DNA of 64,000 nucleotides from Haemonchus contortus (lineage: Eukaryota > Nematoda > Chromadorea > Rhabditida > Trichostrongylidae), in contig LS997564.1 of assembly GCA_000469685.2 (NCBI GenBank), positions 5,606,591 through 5,670,590 of the forward strand, written 5' to 3'. A model generated the notes under the pieces. It saw only the letters and a program-made list of their open reading frames with translations. It did not search any database and was not told where the DNA came from. This document shows positions 16,971 to 29,400 of this stretch, in pieces. Each line of letters opens with the position of its first letter. Within the stretch, counting starts at the first letter, position 1. Both the position numbers and the translations under genes were made by a program.

Positions 16971-19900
16971 CGAGGAAGAACCAAGAGAGAACTTTGAAAA
17001 ATTATTTCCTAAAAGTTCTTCCTTTTGTTTCTAGTGTAGAGTTGTTTCGAAATTTCTTAGAGAATGATAAAATGTACTTAAAGCTACTGTGAAAATGCGT
17101 TTGTCATTCGAAACACCTTCATAAATGCAAAACCTAAATATGTATATGTCTCTGTTCGATCCTTTAGCATCTCATTTAAGCCGTAGAGCCCTTCATAGAA
17201 GAGACGGCGTGGATGGGAACTTTGCTACGGTAATACCACTTGATATCGGGCGATCGATACTTGCTAATATCATGTCGGTGTTGTAACACTCTGAGTAAAC
17301 ATTACATAACTCTCAGAAGTGGTGAGATGGGTTCTGCTACATCAGTGGCACCGAGCAATACCAACGATTCACTATTGATCGATGATTTGGATTCTCCCGA
17401 AAGGACGAGAAATTGGTTATATCATCGAGAAAATATGGTCCTGAAAATCGAAGTTCTACAAAATTATGGCTTCAATTTCATCGATATCAAATTGTAAGTC
17501 GCGTGCAAGGCCGGCTCTTGCTTTGCCAAGACTGACACTAAGGCCGCTCCTATTCAATAAGGTGTGCTCAACGCAAGAGAACTTGTTGGAAGTTAATTTT
17601 TTTCCATTTGCCAGAAATAGAGGGATCAGTACTATTGAATACTTATCGTTATTGAAGTAGCTCTTCAAAAAGCGAAATATAATTGGACATGAGCCGAAGA
17701 ATGTACGGAAGATTGAGGGAATTTGACTGACCATAAATGCATTCAAGGGAAGGCTTCGTTCAAAGAATGTCCACGTAAAAACAGAAGGACTATGAATGAG
17801 AAAAATGATCGTTTCATCGATTAGTTACCACATTCCACGCCTCTTTCCTATCCTTTACTTGTTATCTTAACAATCGATATATCGATCTTGTCAAAGTGGT
17901 TCAAAAATAGTACGAGCTAGAAACAGTATCCTATTGATGATAATCGATTTTTGATAGTGATCGATTTAACAGCACTTACTGATCGATTCGTCAGTCAAGG
18001 CACGTCTATGTTTACATTTCACTGACGGCCTTGACCGCTCACGACAACGACGGGATCGGCGTTGCATTTTATCGAATTTCGTTTAAGAATTTTACTTTTG
18101 TTCAATGAATAGGACTGGAAATACTGCTCGTTCAGAAAGCCTCAGAATCTGGTCGATTATTGGCCATTTGTTTTTTCTGTAGACGCAGTTTTCATGAGAT
18201 TTCTATTGGCAGATGGTGGCGGCTCCCTTCGTGATAAACACCACCTTGAAACAGGTCTTCCTTTCAAGTGCTTTTTGTTGCTGATATCGACTGGTCGTGT
18301 GATTGAAATGTGTTGATTGCGAATTTCACACTATACCACCACCTCAACTCCTTCATCAGTTACGAGTATTCTCATCGCTCTTACTCTCTTCACTTTTTTT
18401 TACTATACATCCCTTTCCATACCGTATAAACAAAGTGGGGTAATAAGATAGTTTTGTAGAGTTTTGGACTTGCCTATATCTCTAGCAACTGCACGCATCA
18501 TTGGACAGCAGGCCAAGAACATTCGTGACAGCGAGTGCACTGTTCGCCGCTACGCCGCGTAAAGTATGAACAGAAAGAATGATTTGTAGCACGTCTTAGC
18601 CTTTTTTTTGAGTCAGTCAATAATGTGTAGTTAGTTACGATCAGAAAACGTTTTCAATTGGCATTAAACATAGTTTGGTCTTCATTTCCTACACAGATCA
18701 CTTTAGCCATCTCCCACCTCTGTCCAGTCATGATTGCTGCTCAAGACTTGGTTGAACCGTACCCTCTTTCTCCAGCGCAACAAATGCGACCCTCTTCCGG
18801 CCTAGGAATCCGCAACAAGCTCATCCCTGATTGCCTGTATCTCACCGCTTGCTGCTTGCTGTGACATTTTTTGCAACTTATATTTGAGGAATTGGGAATC
18901 AAACAACTCAGAGCAAGACAATTCTGTCTGATTGTCTATTTGATCATTTGAAAGATTGTCTCATCAAAGAACACCTTCGCAGTAGAGACACGTTTTTGCT
19001 CTGCTGTTTAATTTTCTCGTTGACTATTCGTAATTCCTGATATCGTGAAATATTGCCTGTCAGTTATTTCAAAATGATTTCCTTTCCATATTTCTAATTT
19101 GAGAGAAACACCAATCCGAACAGCTCTATGAATATTCATCTGCAATGGCCCTATCAGATTTATGACGGATCTTTCGAGCGTTGGCGTTGAAGGAAATTAT
19201 TTGCGTTCAGGGAATCACCTTTACATTATGTGAAGCACATGAAGAGGAACCCGCGACCGGTCATTTAACCATTCCCCTTCTAGATGCCGACGATGTCATC
19301 TGAAAAGCCAGCGAAACAAGCTAAGTATAGAAGAGACAACACCCTACGTACCCCTACCTACTAGATCGACGTCTGAACGATAAAGGATATGGTTTACTGT
19401 AGAGGGCTGTCTAACTAAAACAGCAAATTTTTAAATCAAGGGCAGCCAGTCGAAATGGCCTATCGAAGATCTTGTTAGTGGCTGCAATCATACTCGCGTT
19501 GGCCAATAGGCGGCAGTCGGCGAGCAACGATCAGCGGCGTCGGTGCCGATCGATAAAACCCTGACCAAAGACCTTTACGAATGTGGCTCCTGCCAACTTC
19601 TCCTTTAGAACTTTTGAACGTACCTCTCACCTTTGCTACCCCATTCAGACTGATGATCAACGTTACTGCTGGGTTTATTTAAAAAAAAAGCATGCACAAG
19701 GCACGCTTGAACTCCTTGAACGCGTGGAACCCAGCTTGGGCTGCATATCCCACACTAGGTCATAAGGCACAATCTAAGAGTGATTTGGATTTGATAAGGA
19801 TTCCTCATAGATTGGGTTGAGAAAAGTGCTTCTTTGCTTCCTCATGTTAAGCAGGGCTCCCGTGAAGAGTCGATTGTTTCTCGTTTTCTCAATATGCCAG

Positions 19901-20287
19901 ATGAACCATTCTGTGAAAAAGACTGATTCTCACGATTATGGATCATCCGACAAGTTACAGAGCCCTCGTTGCCATGAGTAGGGATTCCTGACAGCAGGGT
20001 TCGACGACTAGCTGACGTTTCTTTGCAGGCCCAGAGAGGCTTCAGCAAATGGATGTAAAGACCCCTGCTCGAATGTCCAGACTCCAATAAGATACCAAAG
20101 AGGAGTTCTGAAGGGACGTAACACATTATTAAGAGGGATACTCAACAAGCACACCCATTTAAGAGAGATTGGGCATTGAGAGCGGTGTCCTTTGCAAACC
20201 AGACTTGCCACATTCTTCCCCGCTGTCAGTAGTCTAATGTCTCACCCTTACTGGTCCCTACAGCGCCAATTCTGATACCTTTCGTAT
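16971..20287. other. Gene-poor region downstream of ucr-1
   Basis: No gene could be supported. One short open stretch (about 17327-17497, reading MGSATSVAPSNTNDSLLIDD) follows a CTCTCAG acceptor-like site but has no partner exons. A cluster of ATCGAT words lies between 17253 and 17987. Otherwise no repeat or RNA gene was recognised. Confidence 0.5.
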
Positions 20288-20721
20288 CTCTATCCGGTGA
20301 AAATGTAGTTGGGGGGGGGGCCACCTATCACGATGTCGGCATACCAAGAAATGAACTCAATGAAACGCGTTATGCCGTGTTATATCACGGACGTGCCGTG
20401 TTATATCAAGGGCTTTCGTAGGGAAGGAGCACCGCGGTGAGCAAGTTTTCTTTCTTTTTTTGTTTTTTTTTTGCAGGAGGTAATCATCCCAGCCACCCAG
20501 GTGCTCCTACCCTACCTAGGCTTATTTGGGAAACTAAATTTTCTTAGCTGAAACCGCATAAAAGAGCTAAAGTGGTCGGTTCCCATCATCCTCTACGCAT
20601 CCAATACAGTGCTGATATAACAAGGACTAACACGTTAGACTGAGTTCATTTCTTGATATACTGACCTTCGGATGGGTGCCCCCCCCCCCCCCCCCCCCAA
20701 CTACATTTTCACCCTCTATCC
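20288..20721. mobile_element. Foldback MITE with 8-bp target duplication and G-tract TIRs
   Basis: The element occupies 20296-20713. Its ends begin GGTGAAAATGTAGTT followed by a G run: 10 G at the left end (20311-20320), 20 C at the right end (20679-20698). Homology of the arms continues inward to AAGAAATGAACTCA (about 20346-20359) and its inverse (about 20641-20656). CTCTATCC flanks both sides (20288-20295 and 20714-20721), an 8-bp target duplication as made by hAT-type transposases. No coding capacity, so non-autonomous. Confidence 0.88.
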
Positions 20722-23700
20722 AAGCGCATTCTGGTTTCGATCACTTCAACATTTCAGGAATGATCCATACCGAGTACATCCTATTATTATGACCAGGTCG
20801 AGTTCATTGGCACGAATTTCACGGTGACAGCTATCATTATGAAAATCCGGTCCGATATAATCCATACAGTAACATTATTGATACGCTCCAATGCAGTCCA
20901 ATCATTGCACTCAACGGACACTCGTTTTCACTTCCATGGACTCATCTTCAATATTCTGCTCATTCCCTATTTGGTAGAATAGCAGGGCCTAGCACAGTCA
21001 AGAGAAGTTCTCCTGTAACATTTTTAACACATTCATCACGCATTTTTCCCCTTGCTTACTTCCATTCCTGAAAAAGCTCTGCAAAAGACACGGGATTAAA
21101 AATTCAGCGATGATCCAGTGTAGTGACCCTTCGAAATCCTTTTAAGAATAAGACTAATATCGCGTTGCCAAAGAAGTCGTGGCGCATTCATCGCATTCAA
21201 TTTCAAGCTTTTCATTGGAAAATGTAGCTTAAACAGGTGATATACTGCCAATTTAGGTTGACGAAAACCTTCGGTCTAAGCTATGCGCGGAAAATTGTTC
21301 CTTCATGTAATCAGCTGATCCGCATTGTTTGCCTAGCTGATCACTTACTATATTACTATTATTCATCATAGTTGGAAACCTCGGGAGAGCTCTATTCCAG
21401 TAAGAAATATAAGGGGTTTCAACTGTTGCCCGAAGTTTCCAACCCACCGCACCTTTCGTTACCTCTGAGGTGTAGATGACACAGATTCGAACAATTTGTC
21501 AAAATACATATAGTACTTGCAGAAGGCAGCCCGACTTAATCATTAACGGCCCACCAATGTTCTGAGGCATATGATTGCCTACCTGATTGCAAAAGTTGCG
21601 TAAAAAATCCTCAAAAAAGAGCAGTACGGGGACAGGTCCTCCACCACCCTTTCATCACTAAGTAGCTAAGGGATCGACCGGTAGGGTTTTGCAAAAGATT
21701 CCTTTCCAATGACGCTTTTCACATAAAAAATAAACAGCAAATAAATAAAAAGCACATACAATCCTTGGTATGTACTAGTGGTTTGGAGCGCCATGTCTTC
21801 TCCCTCTAGTGTGAAACGTGGTGAGGAACGGATTTACAAATTGTTTTTCGTAAATATCAAGTAATCTACATTTTTCGAATATTGATTCATTCAATTCAGG
21901 TTATTCGGTAATTATCCGTTTCGATTCGCATGGTTCTTGCATTAATATTCCAAGTCAGTTACCCTAGACATATGTGATATGTGGGAACTGGGAAAAGCAC
22001 ACAGTGCTGCTACCCAAACCAAACCAGATGCAATAAGCTTGGGGAAGGTTTAGTAAGCTTACTTAGACGTTGATCGATCTGGAATTTGATTTGCACATCA
22101 CGCAGACGGTAATTGGTTGAATCGTAGGTCAAATTCCGGATCGATCGAAAGGTTCGATAATACGCGTGTAGCAGCGGTCACGTTCCTGTTGAGTAAATAC
22201 ACCTGCAGGGTACCCCGTCCGTTACCATTAGCGGCTAATCCGTTTACCTTTTTCATAGAGTTCCTCGTCCTACACTCTCCCCCTGTCCAAAGAATGAGTC
22301 AGTCCATAGACTCGCCGTTGATTAGCTGCGACATAGCCAAACAATGAGTGTGGTTTGCCTGTCTGCATTCGAGTTCCTTCGATGTGAGTGAACTTTTTCG
22401 GCAAATAAGGAAGCACACCCCTAAGGGCAAAGTTCACGATTATTCTGACGTATTTAGTTTTAGACGAGTAATGGAAGTTTCGGTACAGAAAGGGCGAAGA
22501 AAACGCGAAATTTGGCATATTTAGAGAAATGTAAGGCTTAAACAAGTAGAAAAATCATTAAGTGGACGAGAATGTGGCGACAAGAGTTTATAGAAGGGAC
22601 ATTTGGACGAGCAGTTCGGATGTGCGCGCCAATGCATATGGCTGGCTACAGTAAGCTGCCTGTGTGCAAAATGTGAGTCCTGGTGCAAATACATCCTCTA
22701 CAGCCTTTACAACGGTTGAAAACTCGTCCGTCTTGGTGCGTACGTCGGATAGGACTCTGGGGCCCTCATTACGCCCCACCTGGCCGTTTTTCAACCCGAC
22801 AGCGTCCCTTGTCGTGTTCGTAGGTGTCACAGTTTAATCTAGGAGGGAATCTCAGAAACATTTTCATCGTGAACTATGCCTTTGAGGTTACCCAGAACGA
22901 AAAGGATCTGCCGTAATCTTTACCGACACTTTCATCGATAGCGTAGTAGCTGCTACTACAATCTTGGCAAGGGATAATTTTTGTGATAGAAGAGCCTTTC
23001 TGCATTTCTAACTCGGAGTAGTGCGAATTCCGTGTGCACTCAAGTAGCACTTCATTCCAGATTTCTTGGTTATTTAGGCCCTTCTATTGAATTACTTCGC
23101 TTACTTCTTTCTCGAGCAGGAGGCGGCGAAAAATCAACAGTGCACTTCTTACTCAGAGGGAGGACTTTCAGAGTTCATGTGCCCTCTAGTTCTTGACGAA
23201 TTCCACTAGAATCCTCTCTGAATGATTCCCCAAGGGCCTAAAGGGCATGGATTCGGCGTTATCGATTGAGACATTCGGAAGAACTGTCAGCCTTCGATAA
23301 ACCTTCAATTTCCACTACTTATCCTACACATACCTATGTTAAGCCGAGTAAAGGGCTGTAGTGGTCAGCGTGGACCAGGTCCCCAACATTTAAATACTTG
23401 GAGGCAGATTTCTCGATTTCTCATTTCCAATCTAGTAGCTGGTACCAAACTCCTGGGCTTGGCCATCTAACTGTGGCTGGTTCCAAACCTCTTGGTTTGT
23501 CCATCGACTTTTCGACGAATGACTCTTCCTTTGGGAGTAGCCCCTGATGAGCTGTCCTTTCACAGAAAAAAACGACATCGTTGTGAATTAATTGTTCACT
23601 TGGGGGTATTGTGTCTGGTTCGTCACGGACTTTGTAAAGTTCGTAATGAAAGTCATTTGTATTGTGATTGATGAGTCATTCGCAAGGTATTGGGCGACGT

Positions 23701-26420
23701 CCACCTGTTGGTTCGCATCGATCGGATGAAAACGTCCACGGTAGATTTGTAGGTCGTCGACCGTCCCAAGACTCGCTGATTCGCTTTGTTAAAGACGTTG
23801 TTCGTTTGTAGCCCTTTCAATCCGCTTTGTCATCATCCTCTCGCCCTTTTCCAGCCGTCCCAAATGGTATTCGGCGTCACTTAGACGGGTACAGCACCCA
23901 TCAGGCCCAGTCAGAAATCGTTCATCGCCATAGTTTTCAGAACTGCATCAAACTGCCTTTTCCATAACTTTTTTCCAATTTCTTTCTTTTTTTTCAACTC
24001 TCCACCAAAACCAGCCGTGTCGCTCTGAAAACCCATTTTGTCGGGCAAGTCAAGTTGTCGAGTGTCGAGAATGCATTATATCTACGGGATCCTTGGCATT
24101 CCCTCGTTTTCATGGTGGCTAACTGCTAAGGTTCGAAACCAGACAGTAGCTTCCCGCAGCCGGGTGTCGGTCGAGGAAGTCATTCATCCTAGCCTTGGCC
24201 AATTTCTGTAGATATTCCGGTCTATTACGATCTATTATAAAGACAACTTTCCATATAAAGGCTCAGTTCTATAACCATGGGCCTCAGAAAAACGTACCCC
24301 ACACAGCAAAAAATTAATGTTGTCCTAATGAACCAGTATTTTTGAACTTACAAGAGGCTTGATCTCGATTTTGTGCAAAAAAAGTCGAAAGTATCCTAAT
24401 TCCAACTATTTAATTGAAACCATCTTCCCTTTTGTTGGGTCATAAAGCGGTCCTAGAAAGTGTATACGAGAAGCTTTCATGATTTACTAATTTACTCTTA
24501 GAGAGTTTATTCTCCCCGCTGTTACAAAAAGTACTAAACAGTCTCCCGAGAAATGAGAGGAGCACTCACCTCCTATCCGGTTTCCTGCAGTAGTGCTAGT
24601 CGTGGAATATCTTCGGAATAAAGCTGTGTTGTGGACTGTAGAGTGTTGCCTGGTCTATCCTGCAACTGGTATGGTCATTTTACAGATTACCGTGCCTCAA
24701 AACTGTAACGGAAACTAAGACCTAGATCGAGTCTTCGTTATTAGGATAATTGGGAGAGCTCCAGCGCGCCGTGGGTATATTGGTCGCGTTCACAGATACC
24801 CTTGAGTATTTTACGTCAAAGACCGACGTTCGTTCATTAGGAAAAACCGTCTCGGTAACCCCTCTTCTTTATGTTAAAAGCCTCTTAATGGTTCCTTTTC
24901 CACCCCGTAAACGATCTAAATTTAAATAGGAAAAGAGTTTTTCTGTTGTTTGAACCCACTTCGAAGGATTTCGAACAGCTGCGCAAATATCGCAATGTTT
25001 TTTGTTCTGTTTCGTTGCTATTTTTCAAATGACTCATCAGCTAGTCTTTGAAATGAGCTGTTGCTTCGCACATAAATTGCTTTTGATTGTCTAAATTGTA
25101 TTGATTGGTAATTCTTTATAGATTTAATTCATGCATATGCATCTTTGGACATCATCTAGGTTCGTTTCATTCATAGAAATCTGAAGCGATGTTTTGTAAC
25201 GAGAGAATATGTTGTATCAACACTGCATGAGGTTCAAAGGCATAAAAAAACACTTAAGAGTAACACAGTACCGGAAAGAGGGTTATCGATCTACATTTCG
25301 AGCATTACCCAAGGTCCCTACCTCACCATGAAGGTATTATAAAGTAACTGTGCTCTTGTTTTCAAAGCTCTTGCTTTGTATGAGACTTTTTTTGTTCATA
25401 TATCTAATATGAAGGTCAATGTGATGGAGGAAGCAATAACTTCAGCTCTCACAGAAAGTTTTCTTAGAGGTACTCTGCGAAATGGTTCTCTATTTATTTT
25501 AAGCCTCTTAGCAGCTGTGACGTGTACTAGTCGTCCTTTAGTACCTTCAGTTACTGAGGAAACAAATCTCTGGTATTCATAACATGGCGATCAGCGACGA
25601 ATAGCAATAGGGTTCCCGTACCACGAAATACCGTGCAAACAAACGAAATTATTGGTTGGCAAGGGAATGGCTGACTGTGAAGTACTTTCGTAAAAAAAAG
25701 CAGTTGATGGTAGGCTGTTGGGCCTAACAACTTTCTTGAAACGCAGTGGACGGGCGAAGTTCAACCGAAGGAGACTGCCTATATTTCTATCTGCTCGGCG
25801 ACTTCTGTTTTATGACGAACCAGAAGTGAATGCAATCGAAATGGATTTGGTTTTTGAAAGAATGTCAGCTAAGAATGGGATATTTCTAAGAAAGGGCTCT
25901 CGCAGCACACCTTATGTGCACTTTGCGTTTTTATTTTACCGATTCGAAGGTGGGTTTGACCAGTATTGTCGTTACGCTCTTTCAATCCTATTCATATTGA
26001 CCTTCTTCAATTCAGCTGACACGCCGTTGAACATAGAATTATTCGTAAACTGAAGCCTTAATTGTTTTGTCTTTACTACTATTAAAAAGTGTTTTTATTA
26101 CTAATTTTCTAGGGGATCAAAATCAGTCGGTTTCTTTAGGCAACTAAGGCTTTCATCTTACTGTTTTAGTAAGATGATGCCAAATGTCATGAACATTGGC
26201 TCCTTGCACTGATAAATTTTGCCCTAAACGTTTCCATTGCAGCCTCAATTTTAAGCCATGACTATTTTTTAATCTTTCCTTTCTAATAAGGATCTTGTGC
26301 AGTGGTTATACTTATATCGTTTTTGATTCGTTCCTCTTTATGGTTTTGTCCTATAAAGCTTTGAGTCGCTTTCATTTCCGTGAAAAAAGTTACGTTTTAT
26401 CTCCGTATTACATTGAAAGT
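20722..26420. other. Gene-poor region upstream of ced-6
   Basis: Nearly 6 kb of mixed-composition DNA. Short open frames occur (for example near 22117-22830 and 25376-26050) but none has splice-supported neighbours or a recognisable protein. The part next to 26428 must hold the ced-6 promoter and outron. Confidence 0.45.
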
Positions 26421-26428
26421 TTCTTCAG
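26421..26428 (+). promoter_or_regulatory. Likely spliced-leader trans-splice acceptor of ced-6
   Basis: TTTCTTCAG ends at 26428 and the ATG of ced-6 begins at the next base. A strong acceptor with no upstream coding exon in frame suggests trans-splicing directly onto the start codon. Confidence 0.7.
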
Positions 26429-29400
26429 ATGACATCTAAGGGGAAGGATCTCTATAGGACGTTTAAGAGATCGATTTCGAGTTCCGTCAATGAGGTCAGT
26501 TTTTTTGTCGTCTTGCACTTTATTCTTTCATCAAAAGAGATTGTGCATCTCAGCTTTGTTTTTCAGTAGTTTCTATGAAGCTGTGGTAATGATGGATCTG
26601 ATCTTTATTGATTTTTTGGAAGATTTCGTGAAAGACTACAAGCACCAATGTTTCAAAGAAACTAAGCAAATTGTAAACTCAGTGCCTTCCCTGGCAACAG
26701 ATCTTCGACTTGCCTTTCCTGGCAACAGATCTTTGACTGCAATCGATAATATGACGTGGGGACATTTTATATCATCGTCACGTATCATTATAACAATATC
26801 ACACAAAATGGCTTATCATGTATAATCACGTGCCACAGTATTCGGCATGTCATTGTTGAAAGCAGCGTCTTTTGCTGTACGTTCCCATATACCGGTAGTG
26901 TGCAGGTTGACGCAAGTGTCGACTTCTAAGGTAGGAGTCTGTTAGGCGTCTCTGATTTGAAACATGTGGCGTATATGTCGCTCTTAGTAGTAGTCGGTTC
27001 TTTTATAGTAATTTGGACGTGTTGCTACATACCGGGTCCGGGAACTTCTCCCCTAACACGGCGTCGCAGACGCCGCACCCGCCGCCTATCGCGGGATTGC
27101 GATGGAAGATTGGAGCGCGCAATTTGTGAGGTAGGGAGTCCTTTAATTATTTGAATTGGCTGGCCGCTCTTGTCAATTCCAATGCGGTATTGATCGTCGT
27201 TTATATAGGAGGGGTCATTCTAATTAATCAAGTCTAATAAACACGAAAACGAAAAAGAAACAGAAGAAAAAACGATTGAATCTAATAAAAAAGCAAGGCA
27301 ATCAACGAAAAATTCCGCGTCCTATCGATTGGCGGGAGTACGGTAATTGCGGTGACATTTGCTGCATGCCGCAAGGGAGAATGCCGCGATAGGGGAGAAG
27401 TTCCGTTACCCCTACATACCTAGTATGAATATGTTTGGTACAAGTAACGTAGACACGCTGTAACTTTCTTGAAGGCATATTGTAGACGGTGACAAACTGT
27501 TTCTGATTTAGGTGCTTAGCTCATCACAATCTACTTCTAACACATCCGGTGCCAAATATGGTAGTGGTTCCGGTAAAACGGATTGGATCCATCCCCCAGG
27601 TAAGCGACATAAAACTTAAAGAAACGTAAAAAAACATTTTTGAGAATCATAAGTGGAAAAAATCTAATATTCTTCCTACTGAAGTGCTTGCTGTAGGTGG
27701 ATGTTACGAAGGAAAAATGTGGGACTGATGGTTATTTTAACTGTACAGTTCCTGAGACTGGTGGAAAGTTTATTGTTGTGTTCTCCAGTTGCAGGGCAAG
27801 ATATTTCCAAGTGTAGTCTTTTATGCTGATTGACCGAAATTTCCTTTTCAATACTCGGCTTCAATCTCAACAGTATCTTATCCTTTGATTGATTACCATG
27901 AACGCTGGTGCAAATTTCACGTAACTTTTTTGCCTTTTGCCTTGCCATTTAACTCTCAATGAGAGTTCATTAAAGTACCATGCTAATACTAAATTTTTAT
28001 TTTTTCTTATCAGTTGTTAAAAGTTGTCGTGATGATTTTTAATGATTTTCGATGTACTACTGAACGGCCGTGTCGAGTACAGCGTGAAGTTTTTTGGTGT
28101 CCAAGAAGTCAAAGAACCCAAAGGTACGAAGGCAATTCGTGACGCCATACATGCAATACAGTTTCAAAATGGGGTGAGAATGCTATTGTCGTCGTTTATG
28201 CTTTCGCTTCACTTTGTTATGTAATTTCGTTCCTCGAAGCTCACATAAACATTCTTTTCAAGGTGAAACGATTTGAATCGACGCAATCTGGAGTTAAACT
28301 TCAAAAAGTTGACATACAGATCAATGTAGAAGGGGTCGTGATAGTCGACTATAAATCTAAAGCGATTCTTCATCGTTATCCTCTTCAGAAGATATCTTTT
28401 TGTGCCGACGACAAGCAGGTACGACTTTATATTCTTTCTTCATCTCACTGCCAAAAAAAAACTTTTATTAAAGTTTGTGGAAATTGTTACCAAATTTTCA
28501 CATGAGAGTGTATGCTGCTTTCACATTGTACGTTCGTTCTAATTTTCAGGACAAACGCATTTTCTCTTTCATTGCGAAATCACAATCAGATCCCGAGAAA
28601 CACGAATGCTTTGTATTTCTTAGTGATAAGATGGCTGAACAAATCACATTGACTGTAGGGGAGGCGTTTGATTTGGCGTACAAGGTGAGCTGCTGTAATT
28701 TACGCTTCGGATTTTTTTTTCGGGTGATCAAAATTAAGGATTTTCGCTGAAATATATATTTTTTTATGTTTCCCTTTTTTCAGAGGTATTTGGATAAAAA
28801 CAGGACTTCGTTGGAGAACCAAAAACAGGTACTATTTCGAGAAATCGGTTATTTTTTTTTGCTGTGGTGCTAATCTTTATGAAATTTATTGTTGTTTTAT
28901 GTAATTTATCATTGTTCAGTCAGTGCTTGGGTGCACTGTCCTTTGTTCTTCTACTTGCTCACCCCATTTACACCTCCTTAGGCATTTTTTATTCGGAAGA
29001 GCTGGTTTTCCTGTACAAGAGTTCTTTGAGGCAGCAAATTATACAGTAAAACGGGGGCCACATTGAGATAAACTGTAAACTACTCGCTACGTCTGCTAAA
29101 CGCGATTGTGTGAATCTGAGAAGTACAAATAACCTGAGGTTAACGCCAAATTTGCGATCATCCGCCTAAACTTACTACCCGAGGTGCGGACATGGCAGAC
29201 GTGAATCAATTCACAATAGCATATGCTTTCTGTCATTTCGTTGAAGGCATATGCCTCTGAACTCCCACGTTAGAAATGACAGTGGCAAAAAGGAAGAACT
29301 GGAAGTTTCTTCAAAATAAGTTTGATTCACACTAAGAAAACCCTTCAAATAATAGCTGATGTTGTATTCGATTCACCATCTTTTTTACCGTTAGCGAACC

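Noticed and set aside
22117..22830. Several 60-90 codon open frames in the gene-poor region
   Set aside because: No splice-supported partners, no recognisable protein motifs, and overlapping frames on both strands.
25376..26053. Possible upstream exons of ced-6
   Set aside because: ced-6 begins with its own ATG directly after a strong acceptor at 26428, and the length already matches the family.
26686..26741. Short direct repeat (CCTGGCAACAGATCTT twice)
   Set aside because: A single two-copy 28-bp duplication in an intron; no further meaning visible.
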